This document shows positions 23,301-35,500 of a stretch of 64,000 nt of DNA, piece after piece. The notes below the pieces were generated by a model. The model was given only the letters and a program-made list of their open reading frames with translations, did not search any database and was not told where the DNA came from. Where the stretch lies: assembly GCA_963377175.1 (NCBI GenBank), contig CAUJNA010003749.1:1343890-1407889 (forward strand), in the 5' to 3' direction. Source of the DNA: Effrenium voratum. Lineage: Eukaryota; Sar; Dinophyceae; Suessiales; Symbiodiniaceae. Both the position numbers and the translations under genes were made by a program. Within the stretch, counting starts at the first letter, position 1. Every line of letters starts with the position of its first letter.

Positions 23301-26300
23301 CACCCTCCCCTGCAAAGGACCCAGGCCAGCCTCCACGCGCAGAAAGGCGCAGACCACCCCAGAGCCTGGGGAAACACGGTCACATCCCTGTGTGTGGGGA
23401 TGTTGATTGCATTGTTGTTGCAGTTTTGCAGTTTTGTTGCATTTTCTTGCATTTGTTTGAATCTTTCTTTGGTTGCATTTTTGTTTCTTCCCTGTGTGTG
23501 TGGGTGTGGGTGTGGCTGTTGTGTGTAACTCTGCGTGTGTCTGTGTCTCTCTGTGTTTCTGTGCGTCTCTGTGCGTCTCTGTCTGTCTCTGCGTTCTTGA
23601 GCGTGCGTTTTTGTGCGTGTGTCTCTGTGTGTCTCTGTGTCTCTCTGAGCGTCTCGGTGCGTCTCTGTGCGTCTCTGCGTGTCTCTGTGTGTGTGTGTGT
23701 GTGTCTCTGTGTGTCTCTGTGCGTCTCTGTGCGTCTCTTTGCGTCTCTGTGCGTCTCTGTGCGTCTCTGTGCGTCGCCGTGTGCCTCTGTGTGTCTCTGT
23801 GTTTTTGAGCGTGCGTTTTTGTGCGTGCGTCGCTGCGCGTCTCTGTGCTTCTCTGTGTGTTTCTGGGTGTGCAGTGTCTCTGTGCGTCTCTTTGCGACTC
23901 TGTGCGTCTTTGCGTGTCTCTGCGTCTCTGTGTGTGCCTTTGTGTGTCTCTGTGCGTGCGTCTCTGTGCCTCTCTGTGCGTCTGTGTGCGTCTCTGTGTG
24001 TCTCTGTGTGTCTCTGTGTTTTAGAGCGTGTCTCTGTGTGTCTCTCTGTGTGGGTCTCTCTGTGTGTGTCTCTCTCTGTGTGTGTGCGTCTGTGTCTTTG
24101 TGCGTCTCTGTGTGTCTGTGTCTGTGTCGTTTGCGGAGGCTTCGGTTTGGAAAACACACATATCACTTGATGAGCGGGTGAACGAAAGCTAGCAGTTGTT
24201 GCATGAGATGGGTCGGTGACAGAGTGGATTCATAGGTAGCTTGTGTACAACGAGAGGCCCGGCAAGATTCGTAGGATGCGACAAACGCACATGGTGGCGT
24301 GGCAAACCTTGAAAAATGAACAACGAGAGGCGTCAGAAGCTGTCTTAAAGCACCACTGGGTTCTGCATGCTGCGTGTGCAAAGATTCTTGCGAGGTGGTT
24401 TACCGAGAAGACTGAGGTCTCAAATGAACAAGCTGAATCGGTGGAACATGTAAAAGTTCGTAGCACCAAGTCCAAAACGGGCAAACCGAGACTGCTGAAC
24501 ACTGAGCCACTGCCCGGGGGGGGGGGGGATGGACCAGGGAGGAATCGAGCCTGAGACCCGGGGGGGGGGAGGGGGGGGGGGGGTCTAAATGATTGATGTG
24601 TTTCAATCTTTTCGGCTCGAATAATTGAAAAAATCAATCTTTCGGCATTTGAGCCCCTTACCTTGCTTACGCAAGGAGAAACTTCAGCTAGCTAAAGCTA
24701 GCTTTCGTGATTTCACGAAACTGATTGATGATGTCAACTTTGGATGAGTCTTCCGGACCATACTACGGAGCGCAGCCCTAAAATCGTTTCCGTACGAAGA
24801 GGACCCTTTGGAAGGTACCCTTTTTTCTGTAGTCTATTTTAGCAGGGGAACCCTCCCAACCAAAAAAGGGGTGAGAAAGGGCACTACTGGGAGACCTAGG
24901 TATGGTCCTCCTGATTCAACCAAACGTTGGGTTTGTCTTTTGGGGGTTCAGGGAAAACCCAGGGAACTTAGCACGAATCAGCTGGAATTCAATAAGGGGA
25001 AGGACTGGATGCTCTTGGCAAGGGATCCCCCCCCTGTTTTTCTTAAATCGGGGTGGGAGGGGGGGGAATTGAAGAGGTGACCTGGTAGTTTTTGGACGAG
25101 TTCACCTGTCACAAGCCGCTCCAAGGCTTGAATTTGAACCCGAAGCAAATGAAAATCCTTGCGAGCCCGGTGCTTGGGAGAAAAGAACGCTGTTTCGCCA
25201 ACTGGCTGTGGGATCCAGTACCCCTGGTGAACATCAAAATAGGTGGCAAATGGATGTCCATCCACCCCAAAATGGAGCCATAGGCTATACCGCTATACCC
25301 ATGGCCAAATGTCTTGCCCCCAGAAAAAGGTTGCAAAGGTGAAAAGACACCAGCCACAGGTCTGAGGAAACTCCAACTTCCATCGAAACCAGAGCGGTGC
25401 GTTCGGCTCGATCAGGATCCGACATGGAGGGAAAGTGGTCTTCCAGCATCCCACGCTAGCTTGTGATCTGGGTCAATTATAATATTTTACCGACCTGAAA
25501 TAAGGTGGTTGGGGGAATATTCCCCACAGAAACCACCATTTGGAGTGAGGTCGTGTGAGGTCGTTATAATTCGCCCAATTGTGATGCCCAGCATCCCATG
25601 CTACAGTAGCTTGTGATGCTGAATCCTTGGGTGCCAAACCATCTGAATGGGGAACCCAGGGAGATTGGGTGTTTCTCCCCAAAAGGTGCCCCACGAGAAG
25701 TCCCAGCGAATGTCTTTGGACGGAACCCCTGGGGCGGGGGGCGGGGGGGGCGGGGGAAGGCGGGGGGGGCTGGAGGCCACTGGAAGGGAGGCCTGCGCCG
25801 CGAAGATATGTGCCCTTGGGGCGTGAAGTGACTTCCTTTGAATAGACTGGTTGGTGATGGGTCTCGGTTTGAGTTGGAAATCCAACAAAACCCCAAGCTG
25901 TTTGTTGGGTTCCCTCATTTTGGGAAACATTTTGTGGGAACAGCTGGGCAAAAATGCCACAGTACTGGTCATGTTGTCGAGGTTCCAACAAGCGGAACCT
26001 TGGAATCGTCAGGGCTGTGCAAGTTTCCCACGGGGCCATGACGATCCCTGCCAACCTCAAGTCGAAAGGGTGCCTTGGCGGGGGCACATATGACCCCAAA
26101 TCCTGCCCAAAAGATTCGGGTTCCTTAACCACCAACCTCACTTCAATTGTGGGCAACCCGCTAAAACTTGGGGGTTGGCCTCTTGGATCACAGCTTCGAC
26201 CTGCAAACAACATGTTCAAAGAAATCGGTCTGCACAAATGGAGTTGTGTTAAGAAGCCACGAGGGCAGAGGTGGCGATTTGAAAGCTCAATTGCTGCCCG

Positions 26301-29300
26301 GCCCACAAGTGCAGACCTCGCAAAGTACAAACACATCAAAAAAGTCAACCTACCGTTTAGGAATTTGTTCTCATGTTTCAAGCGTCTAGTTTCCAAGGCT
26401 AGAGCAAGTAGTTGGCCTGTCAGTGGGGCTGTTTTCAATGCCTCAAGGACCTGAGGGCCACTGGGCAAGTCTTGTCATCACTCACCAACCGAAACAGGGA
26501 GCTATCTATGTTTATTTACGAGTAAGCATGAGCAAACACAACAAGAAACAGAAGCCGCATGAAAAAAACACACAACCAAAAACACAAAAAAAAAGCAAAC
26601 TATAATGATACAAACCTTCACCCTGTAAGACGTCGGAGGAAAAAAAGAAAAAACGCGCCGCGATTTTCGTCGCGATTTTCGTGGCCCCTTCTCTCGGGCC
26701 CCCGGCTGGATACCTGGGCCACGGACCCGGTGAGGTGCAGCAGCTCGTCCACCATCTGCTTGCGGAGCTCTCCTCGGAGCTCTCGACATAAGCGGAATCC
26801 GTTCTAAGGGGGAAGAAGCGAGTGTTGCAACGGGCAGTGACCAGGAAGAAACCCAGCAACCTTCTAAGGGTTGATGCCTTGTCCATTCTTTTCAACCATC
26901 GTTCTGTTCAAAACCCGGCCGCCTCCCTGGGTTTCTGGAGAAATCCAGCGAATCAAGGCGAGGATTTTATCCTCCATTTGTGTTTCGCCCCGGAACAAAA
27001 TAAACATAAACATAGTTCCGAGAGTGAAATTGATTCCCTCCGAAACCGAGTCACCCTACCCCACCCCATCCCGGAATCCCACCCACAAGCCCAGCCAGTC
27101 CGGTGTGCTACTCTCTACCTCCAATCAACCAGCAGCCCAAAGCGATGATTTGATCCTCCATTTGTGTTTTCGCCCCCTGAAAAAAATAAACACCCTGGAG
27201 AAACTCCAACTTGATGCCAGCCTTTCAAAAGGAAAACCAAGCACATCCAACAGGGCAAATGGGGAAATTAGAGACGCGGGTGGAATGCCTTTCATTTGTC
27301 CGATGCGACCTCTCAGTGTCTCAAAGCTCAAATGGTTGGCAGGGTGGTGAGAACTCCCTCCCTCATTGGTACCCCCGGCCAACATTGGATGCATGGCGTG
27401 TAAGAAGCTCTCCTGGACCCTTGTCTCATAAAACCTCATGCTCCCAAATCCCCCACCCGCGAAGCCGTCGTTTCTCCAGTCCAACCAATTCCTGCCCGCA
27501 GGTTTCGCGAATGGAAGCTGAACTTATGTGTAGTTTGGAACTTTGAGGGCAATCAGCCCCAAGGGGGCCATTGTGTCCACGTGGAAACGCCAACAGGATG
27601 TCTAGGGTTGAAGCTGTTGATATTTCGGGCCGCGTCGGGAAGAACTGGCCCCAAGATTCCCCGAGGGCTTCTCTCGAAGGTTTGGGGTGCTCGAATTTTC
27701 CTCTTCGGCTTCCCTGTACCAGCCAAAAAGGGGTGACCCAACAAATAGACACACCCACCTGGATTGGGTGAGGTTGGGCAAATTCCCCAACATGTCCAGT
27801 AAAACGACTAAAACTCCTTTTTTGGCCAATGTCCTCTCACTGTTCGGGCCCGTCGGCGACGAAAAAAGACGCCCCCCCCGCCGGCGACCGAAAAACAAAA
27901 AAAACAACACACGGCAAAAGCCCTTCGGCCCAGGCCGCGGTCGTTCACCACCAGGGTATACTCCGCGGAGAAGATCTGCTTGATCCGGGCGATCGGGACG
28001 ATCCAGAGCACCCCTGCGGCGATTTTCACCCGCGGGGATGGGACACAAACTCACTTCCCAAGTTGACTGGCCAAAAAAAGTCCTGGAACTTTCTATTTAC
28101 CACTAAAATGGTCTTTCCAAAAAGTTTTTAAAGTCCACCAACTCAGGAAGTGAGCAAAACTGGGCGATTCGCGCCACCAAAACAAAAACACGGGGGGATG
28201 GGCAACCAAACGGTGTTCCTGTTAGGTTCCCCAGAAATCGGGTGCCCTAAAAGGATACATGCAAAAGCCAGCTGCTCCATAAGGGGTTCCTCTAAATCAG
28301 AAGGTATTTGCGATTGGTATCAGGGACCTTGTTGAAACCATGGTCCGGCTACCTTTTGGTTCCACCGGTGTTGACCCCAGGTTGGGCTGGAACAGCTATA
28401 TAGCCAGTATATCTTTGGGGTACACCGCTTTTGCTTCCTGTTTTTGGTAGTGGGAAGGATTGGAATTAAAGGGAAACGAGTTCTTCGGGTCTGGGTCAAA
28501 CCAAGTTTGCCCAATTAGAGAGTCCCCGTCTCCAAAAAAAATAAAATGGGGGAGCTGCAAAAATTGTAATGTGTCCCCTATGGTTTTTCAAGGCTCAGTG
28601 CCGCTCCATGGTGCTTTGCAAGAAGTATACACTCTGCGTGGCCGTTACAAAAGGCGTAATTTACACATATCTAAGTTGCCAAGCAACGCGACGATTCTTA
28701 GGCTGATTCAATCCAATGAATCTCCACTCAGATGCCCAGGGCCATGGGGAAAAAAGAAGTGGCACCCGGTTTTTGGTGGGTTGACTTTAAAGGAATCGGA
28801 ACCTGTCCTCCAAAAAGTTGCAAAAGAATTGGCGGAGTTGACTGGTTGCAACTGAGTCCAAGAAAGGAAATCGCGCAAGGCCTTCAGCCTTCAGCCAGGC
28901 ACCATTGATTCGAGTCTCTAGCCATTCCAATCATGGACACCTTTGAACCCAAATGTGCCAAGCCATCCTGACATCAGCGCTGGCTTCAATCAGATACGAC
29001 ACCTGCTATCAGACACAGGCCAAGCTTTGCTGAAACTGCCTGAGGGCTTTCTGATTTCCATGCTTAAAATAGCACCCTTGGTCTGGAACTTGCTCACTTC
29101 ATGTTGGCTTCGGATGCTGGAGGACCACCCCACCCCTAGCAACCAAAGCAATCCCCTGACAAATTTTGGGAAAACCAACTCGTGGGGATATGGGCGAAGC
29201 GGGGATGTCCGAGGAATCCCTGTACAGGACACCATGTCCAAATACTACCGGACAAATATGCTGGCATCCCTGCTTCCCCCGCATCCCTACTTGTTTGCTT

Positions 29301-32300
29301 GGCTGAACAACTTGATGAATTCCCTTTGATGGTGATTTCAGGGCAACCTCAAACAAAGACACCCGCCTCTAACCTCGGATCAGAGGGGCCACGATCCGTC
29401 GATCGATCAATCGATCGACGTGTTCGCGGTTTGCGCCCCGGCCTTTCAGGGTCAGAGTGGTCGCCAGCACCGTGATACCCCAAAATGACCTCACCTCCCC
29501 TGCGTGGTGCACTGTGTCCTTCATGGAGATCAGCCTGCCTCAGCTATGAACGGGCTGCGAGCGGGAGAAGGGAAGCCAAAGCTGGCTGATTCTCGAACGA
29601 CAAATACAATGGAACTGGTTTCCCCAGAGGGTCCAAGTGCCTCCTGAGGATTGCTTCTGGGGGGTAAAAAGGGGCCTGAGTACCTCCTTAGAAGGTACCA
29701 AGGGACCCTCTGAGTTCTCGTGGGTTGTTCGGCCTTCGCCTGTTCGGGGGTTCATATTTTTAAACGGGAAACCAAAGCAACACGAAGAATTCCCCATTTT
29801 AAGACGCAGCCATACTGTGGATGGACGAAACCCTGCACCACTTAAGAAGCCCTGGAATGATGGTTCCCCTGTAAATACCAACAAACAATGGTTTCTCAGG
29901 GTTTCCAAGTGGAGCAGGATTTCGTCCATCCACAGTATGGGTCAGTGGGTGCATGTATCCTCAAGAATGGGATAGCCAGGGCCCCCCAACTTGGCAGAAA
30001 ACTTTGGACACACGAGAACAGAAACAAGGGTGGACCCTCAAATTGCCCGGCCACATGCCCCAAAACCCAGGAGTGTTTTCCCACTTTGAAGCACATGCTG
30101 ATATTTTCTGCATGGCTTGGAGTTTTATCTGGAAACCAACGGGCTGCAAAAACATACTCATTTCCAGGGTACATTTGTTTCTAGGGGTCAGTGATTCCGG
30201 GAAAAAAAAAAACAAAAACAACTAAAACTGGGCAACTTGCTTCGCGGGGAATCGTCTGAGGGCTTTTCGGAATGGATCGTGCGGGGTTTCAACTACTGCC
30301 TATCGGGCCAGCAAACAAAGGCGATTTCCGGGTCGGGATACCCAGGCACCCTCCCACCAGCTAACATGGAGGTGCACAGACTGCAGAAAGACTACTTTCC
30401 TCTTGGTTAGTTGGCCTTTTTGCACTTCCATGTTGGTTGGTGGGAGGGCATGGAGCCGTGCAAGGGAACAGTGGGCAGTACATACCTACAGGCTTATATA
30501 TTGTCCATGGTTCCCCATGGTCCCTACCTGAGGATCCCATCCCAGATATGGTCATTGAAAAAAAAAGACACGAGGTGCAGTCCTCCCCCAAAAAAAAGGG
30601 TATGGGAAAACGAGTGCCAGCCAGTTCCTGGTGTGTAGGGAAAAGTGTATGAGTTCCCCCACCCGAATGAGTTATAAAAAATCTGGATTTAGCCTGCTGT
30701 CGAAACGAAACATGGCTGTGGAAAACTAAGTTCTAGGATCACTATCCGTGATATCAGGGGAAACGTTTTGTGCTTTAATGACAAATTAGTTAGTGGATGT
30801 GGAACAAAATTAACTTTGGCATCACAGGTCTCTGGTTGTTTCCCATGAAGCAAAACGCTAACCGAGGTGCAGAAGATCCATAAAAGAAAACCCAGGCGGG
30901 TGTCTGCACCTGTTTATGCTTGGGGCTGTCCTCTCTTCGCGGCTCGATTGCCTCCAAGTCCCCTTGAAAAAAAAACCAGTAGTGATAGATTCTCTTTAAA
31001 ACCAACAGGGGGAAACAAATCTCTATGTATATATATATATATATGTATATGTGTTCTTAACCAAATGGAAGATTCGCAAATCAAACGGCAGCCGAGGAAC
31101 AGAAGATCCAGTACCACGCCTGCAGGACGCTTTGAAAGGCGTCCTCCCCCAGCGGCGATTCGAACTCCTGTAGGAGGCACCCCGCGATCAGCCCGATGAT
31201 TGTGATGAGCACGAACAAGATGCCGACCATGCCTAGCCCGGATTAACTTGAACAGGGACACCGGCAAAAAAACAAGGATACAAACAGAAAGGGGTTCGTT
31301 AAACAGCTAGGTCTTTGAGTGGGGAGGTTAGGAGAAGGGTACCAACTTTTTTTCTGCGGTCTATTTTAGTAGGGGAACCGGATTACCCTCCCTCAGACTA
31401 ACATGGAAGGTTCCGAAGGGACCCCTGTGGTTGACTGGGTTCCATTTGCAGAGGCCTTCTGGGAGCTTCCACGTTAGTCTGAGGGAGTGCAGTTAAACAG
31501 GAGCACGGATGAATTAGACAGCTAGGTCCGCCAGTAGAGAGGTTAGAATATTGTAAGTTGGCACTATTTGTTCTGTAGTCTATTTTAGTAGGGGAGCCCT
31601 CCCCCCAAAAAAGGCGGTAAAAGGGCAGTACTGGGGGACCAGACAGGGACACAGGCAAAAAATCACAAGGATACAAACAGGAAGGGGAATGCTTCGGACC
31701 AGTATGGATTTAAGAAGGAGCTTTAAGAAGGAGAAAAACATTGAGAAAGAGAAGGCCAAATAGGCGAAAGGGGGACCAAAAGCAGGAACAATCCTGGGGA
31801 ATCATGTCATTTCCGCTGTTGAGAGGCCAGCCGCCCAAGTGGGACTTCCCGAGAAAAAACCAACCGTCTTCCGCATTGTTTGGGCGCCGTAAACGCCTGA
31901 AAGTGATGGCTGGGAACCACCAAGGAGCCCATAAAGTCTAGGGAAGTCTTGCTTTGCCCAGGTCTGTGTGTGTGAAAATCAAAGACCACGTCCACAGTAC
32001 CTAATATCCATTTGATACTGTCAACGGATCATTGTGTTCAGACTTAAAGTTGCCTTCAGCATTCCCGTGGCGGTGCGGTGCGAAACTAATTGAACCACCC
32101 TTGGGCGTGGGTGATGTTTGAAGAGGGTTTTACCAACATGGAACCCACCAAAGAACTGGTCCCTGGAAGAAAATCATCTTCCCGGAAACTTGGTTGACAT
32201 TGGAAGGGGAGCAAACATTTAAAAAGCAAATGGCAGTTAAGTGGTTGGATTTCCCAACCAATAAACCACAATAAGCAAAAATGTGACATGTTTCCCAACC

Positions 32301-32487
32301 GCAACCCTGGAACACCGTTTCACCAACGTGGAACCCGGAAAAACGAACTGGTCCCTAGACCAAAAACCATCTTTCCGGAACACCCAGACGGGTTCCACTG
32401 GCAGGGCATCAGATCTGAGTTCGCCACCCAAGGCTTTGCAGGAGGGCTGTGGTTGGACTTGGCTGGAAACATCGGACCCCGGCCAAA

Positions 32488-32518
<31 letters not shown>

Positions 32519-35500
32519 TGCCTGGTTAGGGGAAAACAAGCAAAACATGTTGTTGTGGTTTTTGTTCGGCCTGGTTAGTGGAAAACAAAAGGAACGGGTC
32601 CCAAAAAGCAAAGACATAAAAAGGGGAACTAATTTTTGCGGAAGGGGAATGGAATCCACTTCTGTGATGCAACAGAAAGGGCTTCCCAACGTCTATTTTC
32701 TTCATAGAAGGGGGGATTCCCAAAACTATCACAGAAGTGGGGAGAAACCCCGTGATCCCACAACCCTGAAGCAGGACAAACTGCAAATTCCACAAAATGT
32801 GAAATGAGAAATGGAACCCGTAGCTTTCCAATCAGGCCATGTCAGCCAAACCACGTGATTTTTATTCAGCCACCCACGAACAATGAAGAGAACCAAGTTT
32901 GTTTTAAGTTATTTTCATTTCACAAAAAGCACGATGCGGGTCTTGGCTCGGTTTCACCCCCGACAACATTTGGGAGATGCCAGGTTTGGGATTGATTGCA
33001 GCAGAGGTGCTCATGCTCTTCCAGAGCGTGAGGCCCAATACGTGGACCATGTCGAAATATCGCGCGGACTTGAAGATCCGAAAAAGCCGTGTCAGCCGCA
33101 CCACGCGCAAGAAGGAGGCGGTGGGCAGGAAACGCCCGCACAGGACGTTCAGCCAAAATGGCAGGATCGCGATCAGGTCGATGCGGTTGTCGCCTCGCGG
33201 ATCCGACCAGTGAAAAGCAAATACTTTGGCTTGTGGAAAATGAAGGACCCCATCAGACCAAAAGGGCCAAGAAAGGTTCGCAATAGCTTGTCCGAGCCAA
33301 TGGAGTCAAGCCCCTAGAAAGAAAGCAACCAAATTGGGTTTGGCTTTTGGGGGTGACCCGAAAAATTTGGGCTTCGGAGATCAAACAACTGCAATGGCCC
33401 AACCATGGTCGGCTCTTGAACATGGACCACAAAAAGAAAATGTCAATCCTTGGGGTTTGCTCAATCTACTCCGTATGGGTAAATGGTGTAAATGGGGTTA
33501 GTTCCCTCCTCCGTAAGTCATGGATAAATAAGTAACTGCTGTAAATGGGGTTAGTTCCCTCTCAACCATGGCTAAAGTTTGAGTTTCCGTTTCAGAAACG
33601 GATCCGAGCCGCTGCACACAGCGACAGCCTTTTTTTCTGTTATGTTTTTTTGCGCCGGCTGGGCCAAACAAAAATGAAAGGTCAAGTATGACACCGAATA
33701 TCTTACTACCCGTATATATATATATATATACATATTAAATATATACATACATATTATATATATATATATGGGTGTGAGTTTTAATAAGGGACCTTGTGGT
33801 GGACATTCATTTAGCTGGGGATTTATGTCCACCAACCACTTCGGAGGTGGCTGCTATTGCAATTAATGGCCATATATGTATCTATATATGGCTGTGGGTC
33901 AAAACCCTGCACCCCCAAATGGATGTTCATCCAGCCCAAGATGGGATCGCCATAGGTTATGCCCCATGGCCGTGTTTTTACATGACCATGGAGAGACGGC
34001 GGGCGCCCGGGCCTTGGTTCACGAAAAACGTGAGGCGCTGCCAGGGCGACAGCGGTTGGACGGTCCACTCGTCTCCAGAGAAGATTTTCTGCGCGGTGTG
34101 CATCACCTCCATGCGCACACATGGTGCCAGAAAGAGCCTCGCTTCGGGCTTCGAACCGATCCGCCTTTTGGTACGGACACTGTACCCGCTAAGTGGGGTG
34201 GAAAAAATACGTTTCGGCGGGGAAAGCCACACCATTTGGTGGGTACCCTATCTTAAGACACACCCCGAAGAAGGTCGTCAACTATTTCGTGGCTAGTGCA
34301 ACCCCGCTGTGAAGATGAGCTGGCTAGGGAAGCAAACATACCATGAAGTAGGTAAAAACAAAACTCATCCAACACAATAGCCAAGTGTTTGGAAGACTGA
34401 AGAAACAAACATCCAAGACAGGAAAACCAGAGCACACGGTTCAATCCTTTAGACAGCGTATAATATAAATACAGACCAAGTCAGGAAAGCATAAAAAAAA
34501 GAAGAAAAAAAACACAAAACTGTGCCTGTGCTTTGGTCAGAAACTTGGTGAAGTAGTCCAGACTAAATATCATAATGCAGAAGGTCTTGAACGCGCTGGT
34601 GCAAGAATCCTTGGCATTGTCCAGCCCCACCTTGGTGACAAGACTTGGACTCAAAAAATCACGGTTTACATCTGGTTGTGCAAGAGTTGGCCTCCTGCAA
34701 CATGTGGCTGTGGCTCAACAAACCGGAATTCCAAAATGGCGCCCTGAGTGGGCACATGGACCAAAACCTGCGTGACCCCTCCGATCGTTTCATTTTGAGC
34801 CACACACATGTTAACTGCTTGCTTCCCGCATTCCAACGCTCCGTTACGCCAGCGAAAAGCGAACGAGCGGAAGTGAGAAAATGGACGATGCAAGCGATGT
34901 AAACTGCTTGCTCGAAAAACCACGGACATCCGAGCTTTTAAGTTGAAAGCGCACGCCAAGTTTTGTGCAAAGGTGGCGTGTGCTTTTGCGGCTGACTAGA
35001 AACAGAGGTCTTTTGCAGGTCCTGATCCAGCCAAATCGCATTCAAGCCCTTGTCCCTTTGGAAAGAAAACACAAAACACAGAACGATGGCCCCAAGATGA
35101 AAAACACCTAGCGGAAGGTAACATTGTACCGTGGATGGACAAACTCCTGAACCAATAGGGCTTCATCCATCCCAACTGGTGCAAATTTAGTTCATCCACA
35201 GTATGATTATCTTGCTGGTGCTCAGTAACGAATGTGGGAATGAACCCGGGGGTTCCCTTAACAAACGAAACCATGAAGGATTGTTTCTAGGGGTCATTCC
35301 ATTTCTCGTTCCCTGAGCACTAGGATCCGAGCAGGGTGCAAAGTTGGGGAGATGACTTGGGCTGTAAAGGACCAAAGAAACAATCACCTGACCCATGGGA
35401 CGCCTACCATCCATGAAGCGTTTGTTCATGTAAACAGGACCAAAGAAACAAACAAAAACAATGCCAAGACCTGTGAAGAACAGATCTGAGTGGAACAAAA

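Larger units (their letters stand above)
31252..31688. repeat. Composite: two MITE-A copies and a hairpin between ~44-bp direct repeats
   Basis: CAGGGACACCGGCAAAAAAAC and AAGGATACAAACAG at 31252-31295 recur at 31643-31688. Between them lie MITE-A 31307-31381 (3'-truncated), an inverted repeat 31387-31410 / 31466-31487 (CCCTCAGACTAACATGGAAG), and MITE-A 31522-31640. Confidence 0.75.

Noticed and set aside
23201..24181. 300-codon open frames rich in Cys/Val/Ser or Arg/His/Thr
   Set aside because: They are the GTCTCTGTGC-type microsatellite read in either direction.
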